From Odontesthes bonariensis (taxonomy: Eukaryota; Chordata; Actinopteri; Atheriniformes; Atherinopsidae): a DNA stretch of 64,000 nucleotides. The position numbers and the translations under genes are program-made. The notes beneath the pieces were generated by a model. That model was not told the origin of the DNA, made no database searches, and saw nothing but the letters and a program-made list of their open reading frames with translations. Of this stretch, positions 57,752-64,000 are shown one piece after another. The DNA lies in the NCBI RefSeq assembly GCF_027942865.1, contig NC_134526.1:2968470-3032469 (forward strand), read 5' to 3'. How positions within the stretch are numbered: the stretch's first letter is position 1; each line of letters opens with the position of its first letter.

Positions 57752-60700
57752 TCGCTCAGAGAAATCGTTAGAAGTGTTAAACAGAAAAATATTGTTATAG
57801 ATCATTTAAGATTCATCCTCTAAATACAGTAAGAGTGACAGCGAATATGGACAGACTGATGTTGAAAAGCTCCGTGAAAAATTCAAGTAAATCAGGACAC
57901 AAATCTACTTTAAAACCAAACGTTAATTGAAAACTTCTTAATATTTCTTTAAAATCTAAAATCTGTTATTGGATAACAAGATTTAATCCATGCCGAACAT
58001 TTTAGAAGACATTAGAGATTATTATGATTTAGCGGGTTCTTTTCACAACTCTGTAAAATAACCAGGAGACCAGAAAATGCTTTAAAACGGTCATTTTTTA
58101 AATGGAGTCTTGGTGCACAATGTCTATGTTTGGAGAAAGAGACATTTAATCAACATTTACATATAAAATTGGATATTTTTATTTGAAAGTGAGGTCAGTG
58201 TGTTGATATTTACAACAAGTGCTTAAAAATTCAAAATAATTCACAAAACATAAGCCTTTTAGACTTTTTCTTCCATCAGAGTCTACTCTTTAATAGTTTA
58301 TTTGTGTATTTTTATTTATGGCCTCGTGCAGGTGCCATATCTTTGTGTTGATGATCAGCTCAAATAATTTGATTTTCATAGCACCAATTCCCAACAAAAG
58401 ACATCTCAAAGCACTTTAATTAAACTTGTTTAATTTATTTTTAAAGTCCAAACAGTTCGACCCAGTTATTTTCCAAATCAGCGTTTGGTTTCTGGAGCTG
58501 GTAAAGATAGTTTTCAATATTTAATGAAGTGTTTCAGCTGCTCAGGTTGGTAAATCTGTCAAAGAAAACAGAGTTAAAAAGTAAAATGTTTCTTCTGGAT
58601 GTGAAATATCTACATTATTAGAATATAAACACAATTAATGGGATCCTAAATGTAAGGTGGAAATTATTACCATAAGGAGCATTAAAACCTTTTAATTAGG
58701 TACAAGATTTGGAAAAACACAACTTTTTAACACTAGAAATGCAATCAAAACCAATTAATCAAAACCAAAGACAAACAATGAATGTGAGAACATTTTCAAA
58801 CTCTTTAAAGTCTCAGTTTTGTCTTCTTTAAGGAGTTGAACAAGGAGGCAGGCTGAACATTTACTGTAGATGTGACATAACTCTGTGTTCCTCGGCGTAG
58901 TTTGGAGATGAATTAGGTCAACAGGATGTGTTCATTCTCTCACCTGAGAGCTAAACATCTGCTGTAATATGAAAGGTGGTAAAACTAAAGTTCTACAGTG
59001 TTGTTATGTTAGTTGTTTCCACCAGATGTCACCAAAGTTTGGATGTTTTAAATCAGCGAACAGCAGGAAAATATTGACCAGACTCAGATTTATTTTGTTT
59101 CCTGCCTTTATAACAACATTAATGATTTTCTTTTTAATTATTAGCAACATAGAAGATAATGCAGTTGTTGTTTTATTAAAACAGGGATAAATAAGTTGAA
59201 CTGTTTGGTATTTATTAGTTGGGAATGTCGTAAACTTTATAAACTTACCTTCAGTCATTTTAACTTTATTTTTAAAGTCCAAACAGTTCGACCCAGTTAT
59301 TTTCCAAATCAGCGTTTGGTTGCTGGAGCTGGTAAAGATAGCTTTCAATATTTAATGATGTGTTTCAGCTGCTCAGGTTGGTAAATCTGTCAGAAAACAG
59401 AGTTAAAGAGTAAAATGAGCACCAGCTGATACTTTAGTTTCTTCTGGATGTGAAATATCTACATTATTAGAATATAAACATAATTAATGGGATCCTAAAT
59501 GTAAGGTGGAAATTATTACCATAAGGAATACTAAAACATTTTAATTAGGTACAAGATTTGGAAAAACACAACTTTTTAACACTAGAAATGCAATCAAAAC
59601 CAATTAATCAAAACCTTCACCAGCCCCAACAGCCCAACAAGTGGAGTCTCCCCCAGCCCCAGTGGGAAACCCCCAGCCTTCGCCCCCCCCGGACCCCACC
59701 CAGCCCCCAACTCTGGACTCCTCACTTCTGGATTTCCCTGACAGGATGAAGAGCCTTCTCAATATTGGAATCCAATTGACTCCACGCCAAAATCCCATAT
59801 TCTTCCCCCCTAACATCCCACCTCATCCAGCCCCTCCCATTCCACCACGTCCATCACGTTGGAAACAACCCTCAAACAAAAGTCACCAAGCCCCCCCACC
59901 TCCTCTGAATCATCATATCTGTGAGTCTGACTGATATGTGCCGGGTCCAGGCTGTAATACTGATATCAAGAATGCTCTTCCCCAGATAAAGTCAGGGCCC
60001 TATGGAGTTCAGACAGCCTTTTCAATCCCTGTGATGACAGCAGAGGTGTCAAGTAACAAAGTACAAATACTTTGTTACTGTACTTAAGTACACTTTTTAT
60101 GTATCTGTACTTTACTCCATTACTTATTGTTCTGCCTATTTCTGACTTCTACTCATTACATTTTCACACAAGTATCTGTACTTTCTATTCCTTACATTTT
60201 CAAAACAAACAGCCTCGTTACTCTTGGCTTCAGTTTAATGTTTATGTATTTCAAATCATGTGCGCCATCCAATACAGATCAGTGGCGCCATCCACACCTA
60301 GTGAGAACGAGTGTAATTGGATGAATCATATAACGCAAACACTCATCGGTTAGGCTATTCATCAAATTTGTGCTGACACACAAGGAAATCGTCATTCGTC
60401 AGAAGCAAGCAGATGTTCTACAAACTGCAAACGTGAAGCGTCTAACATAATCTTAGTGTGTATGCAAAATTGTTGCACTCTCCTACTCCGTGCCATTTTC
60501 AGAGCGTTTTAGGTGCTCTGTATGTAGTGATAAAGAGCTCATTTTCATTTCAGTTTTTGTCTTGACTGTCAGCTATGACAAAGGGGGGAACGTGCGTGTG
60601 TATAACATTTTTTCTTTGAATTTTTCAGGCAGTAAGACTTTTTGTTTGTTTTTTTGATGGGACCAGGGGCGTCTGTAGCTTGAGCAAACATTTGGGGCTG

Positions 60701-60917
60701 TAGCCCAGACATGAAAATAATTTTTAACGGGGGTCAGGGGGTTTTTCCCCCAGGATTTTTTTTAAAAAAAGGGGGTGTTAAAATGAAAATTTAACACAGT
60801 TCATGACCAGCTGCTTAACATGTTGAATGCCGAGCTGTGAATGTTGGCATTCATGTTTTGATAAAATGCCGAGATCCATATATCCAAATGCTGACATTGT
60901 GTCTTTGTTAGCCTAAC

Positions 60918-61690
60918 GGTGCGTTCACACCAAACGCGATGCGAATATTCGCACCGCCTTCATCGCGCGATCGTTGCCGCAGGTGTAAATTAAATTCCAT
61001 CGCCTCAAACGCCTCTTTCGCGCGAGTAAAAAACGAGTGAATAGCTCAAGGGGCTATCCATGGCTGATCGCTCCTTGTACCTGCTGTGGCAGTCCGAGAT
61101 TCGTCTGAAACGCACACGCCGTCGTGTCTGGGTCAGTGACATCATCCGGTGGTGCATTCAGCTCGGATAATTTCATCGCCTTCTACAGGAGTTGCGTCTG
61201 GATGACGGCCGCCTCCAGCGGCACCCCAGGCCCACCAGGACCCAGCCCGACGACCCGCTCGGGAGGACCGGCGCCTGCAGCCGGCGTCCCGCCGAGAGAT
61301 CACGGCACCGATCCTCCCGAGCGGGTCGTCGGGCTGGGTCCTGGTGGGCCTGGGGTGCCGCTGGAGGCGGCCGTCATCCAGACGGAACTCCTGGAAAAGG
61401 CGGTGATTTAATTTTTTTATTTTATTTTGTCAGGGACCATGTGCAAAGTACATTAATTACAAAGTAAAGAGATGACCTGCACCAGATTGTAGCTTAGAAG
61501 CTAATTTCCATCTGCAGTCCCATCTGCATGTCACAGACAGCGCCTGTCCATCTGTCTCCACGTCACTGTCGTCCAGAATCTCAACGCTGATAGGCTGTCT
61601 GGCGCGAATATATCGCCAAAGTTGGATTTTTTGAACTCGCGCGAATCGCATATTTTCAATCGCGCGGCGGCCACCGCATCACCGCACCGC
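60918..61690. mobile_element. PIF/Harbinger-derived remnant nested in the hAT element
   Basis: It begins GGTGCGTTCACACCAAACGC, a typical fish Harbinger end, and finishes near 61690 in decayed complementary CGCGCGAATCGC-type sequence. About 61060-61270 encodes MADRSLYLLWQSEIRLKR-like sequence and then LQELRLDDGRLQRHPRP, with PTRTQPDDPL next. This matches the N-terminal region of Harbinger transposases (usual form LRLDDGRFQRYFR, then SRTQFDDLL). The catalytic part is absent and replaced by an inverted copy of this segment. The right boundary is approximate. Confidence 0.6.
61174..61406. repeat. near-perfect ~100-bp palindrome with 30-bp loop
   Basis: Arm 61174-61274 is complementary to 61305-61406. 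The inner 70-80 bases are almost without mismatch, with a few mismatches at both edges. The arms encode the Harbinger N-terminal segment in opposite directions. GC content is far above that of the surroundings. It would form a very stable hairpin as RNA or single-stranded DNA. Confidence 0.9.
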
Positions 61691-63786
61691 TCCTCACTGC
61701 ACCTCAGAATCCTGCGGTCTGAGCTGGTTACAAAGTTGCATGATGACAGCAGCGCCGCGGTAGTCTATCACCGCTCAAAGTGTGGTCCCGTGACGGAGCT
61801 CTCCTTCTTTTTCTTCTTCTTCGTTCTTCTTCTTCTTCTTATTATTATACATATTTTTCTTTATGTCAGTCCAGAGAGATTCGGGGCTGAAGCCCCGAAT
61901 GACCAGGTCTCTCGACGCGCATGGATGGGACGAACATGAATACCTCACGACCTACCTCTTGAATACTACCTCACGTGTAATTAAATTCCAATAAAGTTTG
62001 AGAAAGAACATGCTCCTTGAGTGACTTTGTCTTTGACAGGAATGGTTTTATGATTGTTGTCTTGGGCCACATGTAGAACTAACCAGTTTTCAAATTAAGC
62101 TTGCAATTCGTATAGTGGCAGCTACCTTTTTGTGTGTGTTTTTTTTTTTTTTTTAAATTTAAAATTTTTTTAATTTAAAGGTTACTTTATGCTTTTATAC
62201 TTTAAGTAGGTTTTGGAGCACATACTTTTTCACTTTTACTTGAGTAAAGAGGTCAAGTTGATACTTCAACTTTTACCAGAGTGTTTTTAAACTGCAGTAT
62301 CTATACTTCTACTTAAGTAACAAATGTGTGTACTTTTGACACCACTGCATGACAGGTAACAGAAAAGTGGTCAAACTGGTGGGAAATAAAAAAGGTTCAG
62401 TTAAATCTACCAATCTATTGAATATAGTGTGTCAACCCCGAAACACACCAGTATCACCTGTTGTCTCCACGAGATTAGCCCTACTCAATATCAGATCACT
62501 AGCCAACAAATCCCTCGTAGTAAATGACATGATCATGACCTATAATCTAGACTTTTTATTTCTTAGTGAAACATGGCTGACTGAATGTAGCTGTGATACC
62601 ATTCTCAATGAGGCCGCACCAACAAATTTCAGTTTTATCAATAAGTGTCGAAGTGGTAAGAAGGGCGGGGGAGTTGCCGCCATTTTTAAATCAGTCTTTC
62701 AGTGCAAAGAAATTTTACTTGGTGATTTTAGCTCTTTTGAATATCTCTGTTTTTTGTAAAGGGGGATCCAAAAGTTATCTTCCTAATCATTTATAGACCA
62801 CCAAGATACCCAGGAACTTTCTTTGATGAGTTTGCTGAACTGCTGTCAGTTATCTGCACTGACTATAACTTTTTTATCATAACTGGGGATTTTAACATTC
62901 ACATGGACAGTAACATGGACACTAATGCCAAAGAACTCTGCTCTCTACTTGACACTTTTGGCCTCCTTCAACATGTGAATGGACCCACACATACTCGAGG
63001 CCACACACTGGATCTGGTTATCTCTAAAGGTGTTGACATTTCTTCTGTTGATATCAAGGACGTGGCGCTCTCTGATCATTTCTGTGTGTTCTCTGACTTA
63101 CAGTTAACTCCAAACATTCAGTTAACCCGTGTGTCTGTTAGAAAAAGGTACATAAATGAGAATACCAGTGCTAAGTTTATGGAAGTTATAGCTATGTCAT
63201 CAACTGCGAGTGCAGAGACAGTTGATGAACTCTTAGATAACTTTAACTTGAAAATCTCAATTGTCATGGATACTGTTGCACCTGTTAAAAATAAGATGAT
63301 CTTGAGCAGAAAGCGAACACCATGGAGGAACACTATTATGGTAAAGGCCTTGAAAACAGAATACAGGAAAGCAGATGAATGGCGAAAAACTAAACTTCAA
63401 ATTCACCATGACCTCTACAAACAACGTCTTTGTAATTTTAATCACGGGTTACTCCGGGCTAGACAGCAACACTTATCTGAAATGATTAATAAGAACATCA
63501 ACAACACTCGTGCTCTGTTTGCTATGGTTAATAAGCTGACAACCCCCCCAAAACAGATAGTTTCAGAACTCTGTTCCACAGAGAAATGCAATGAATTTGT
63601 TTGTTTTTTCAATGAAAACATCAAATCTATAAGGCTAAATATCAACATAATAAAATGACGCAATCCTTAAAACCACCTAGGAATCAATCAACTATGATGT
63701 CAGAATTCAATACAGTTGACCAAAAAACCATAGAAGAAACAGTCCAGCATCTTAAACCATCGACATCCTGTCTTCGACATCTACTC

Positions 63787-63986
63787 TTTTGAACGCATAT
63801 TGTTCTGAGAAGCAAAACGCTTTATTTTTTAAACCCCAGCCAACTAGCCGGACTACCTTCATCAACACCAAAACGAGGCTGGAACTCTGCTCACAGGACG
63901 CAGCAGGGGGTAAGAAGATGTTCAGAAATGATGCTGCTGATATGGGATGTTACACAGCTTCATGTCAAAAGAGGCGAACTATCCCT
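63787..63986. mobile_element. Kolobok/T2-like MITE, right half; start of unit 6
   Basis: Same LINE to half-MITE join as in units 3 and 5, with the terminal TTAA at 63987-63990. In those units the HSP70 stop codon lies about 290 bp beyond this point, so a sixth HSP70 is expected just outside the window. Confidence 0.8.
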
Positions 63987-64000
63987 TTAATCATCTGATA

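Larger units (their letters stand above)
60041..62347. mobile_element. hAT-type element, 2307 bp, inside LINE E
   Basis: Ends CAGAGGTGTCAAGTAAC and (reverse complement) CAGTGGTGTCAAAAGTAC are inverted repeats. They are flanked by GATGACAG (60033-60040) and CATGACAG (62348-62355). The empty site is visible in the other four LINE copies (GTGATGACAG then GAAAC or GTAAC type), which proves the insertion. Both ends are rich in ACTTAAGTA and ACTTGAGTA motifs, like the hAT at 947. No transposase of its own was recognised. The interior holds a Harbinger-derived insert and other unnamed sequence. Confidence 0.85.
54503..63786. repeat. HSP70 array unit 5 (short type) with hAT insertion
   Basis: Half-MITE, HSP70 copy 5, a normal-length intron, the promoter, the flank with direct repeats at 58434-58766 and 59264-59615, and LINE E split by a 2.3-kb hAT element. 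The stop-to-stop distance from copy 4 is 7597 bp. Confidence 0.9.
59616..63786 (+). pseudogene. LINE E (L2-type), short form, split by a hAT element
   Basis: The LINE occupies 59616-60040 and 62356-63786. The leader is as in the others and ends in a stop near 59934. The endonuclease restarts right of the insertion (62349-62759), shifts frame by a lost base near 62755, and continues at 62903-63658 through linker and FFNENIKSIRLN. It carries KADEWRKTKL like A and C but the short-form end like B and D. It ends at the half-MITE junction. Confidence 0.85.

Overview
The window is vertebrate nuclear DNA, almost certainly from a ray-finned (percomorph-like) teleost. Host genes are spliced, sit in AT-rich DNA, and are surrounded by fish-type transposons: L2-type LINEs ending in short tandem tails, hAT elements with 8-bp target duplications, PIF/Harbinger, Tc1, TTAA-flanked Kolobok/T2-like MITEs and a tRNA-derived SINE. 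There are no bacterial operons, CRISPR arrays or viral genes.

Region 1 (1-8.2 kb) holds the 5' end of a minus-strand TAO-family kinase gene (taok2-like). Its first coding exon is at 1995-2135, and a CpG-rich promoter with a probable non-coding exon 1 lies at about 7.64-8.16 kb. The introns carry a 963-bp hAT element, a 372-bp hAT MITE and a LINE 3' end with a 14-bp target duplication. Region 2 (8.2-18.7 kb) is repeat-rich: a gutted Tc1, Kolobok-like and Harbinger elements, and a LINE endonuclease scrap. These surround one intact plus-strand TRIM gene (RING, B-box, coiled coil, PRY-SPRY) at 14091-15488. Its poly(A) signal is followed seven bases later by a 2.24-kb hAT insertion that itself contains an L2 fragment and a SINE.

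Region 3 (18.74 kb to the end) is a tandem array of five complete heat-inducible-type HSP70 genes. All are on the minus strand and all are intact in the coding region (658, 648, 658, 643 and 648 residues). Each repeat unit contains, left to right: spacer, TTAA-flanked MITE (whole or half), poly(A) signal, HSP70 coding sequence, a 5'-UTR intron, a promoter with heat-shock elements, a CRE and a CCAAT box, a stretch with an internal direct repeat, and a plus-strand L2-type LINE. The window ends in the half-MITE that precedes HSP70 in units 3 and 5, so a sixth copy is predicted to have its stop codon about 280-300 bp past the right edge.

The array is the most interesting part of the window. Units come in two structural types, long and short, joined by a microhomology junction. 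Structural and sequence markers (LINE deletion, a T-run frameshift, an intronic hAT, HSP70 amino acid differences) group the units in conflicting ways, which points to repeated unequal crossing-over and/or gene conversion. The HSP70 C-terminal GGMP repeat is encoded by a 15-bp minisatellite whose copy number varies between 2 and 5 among the five genes.
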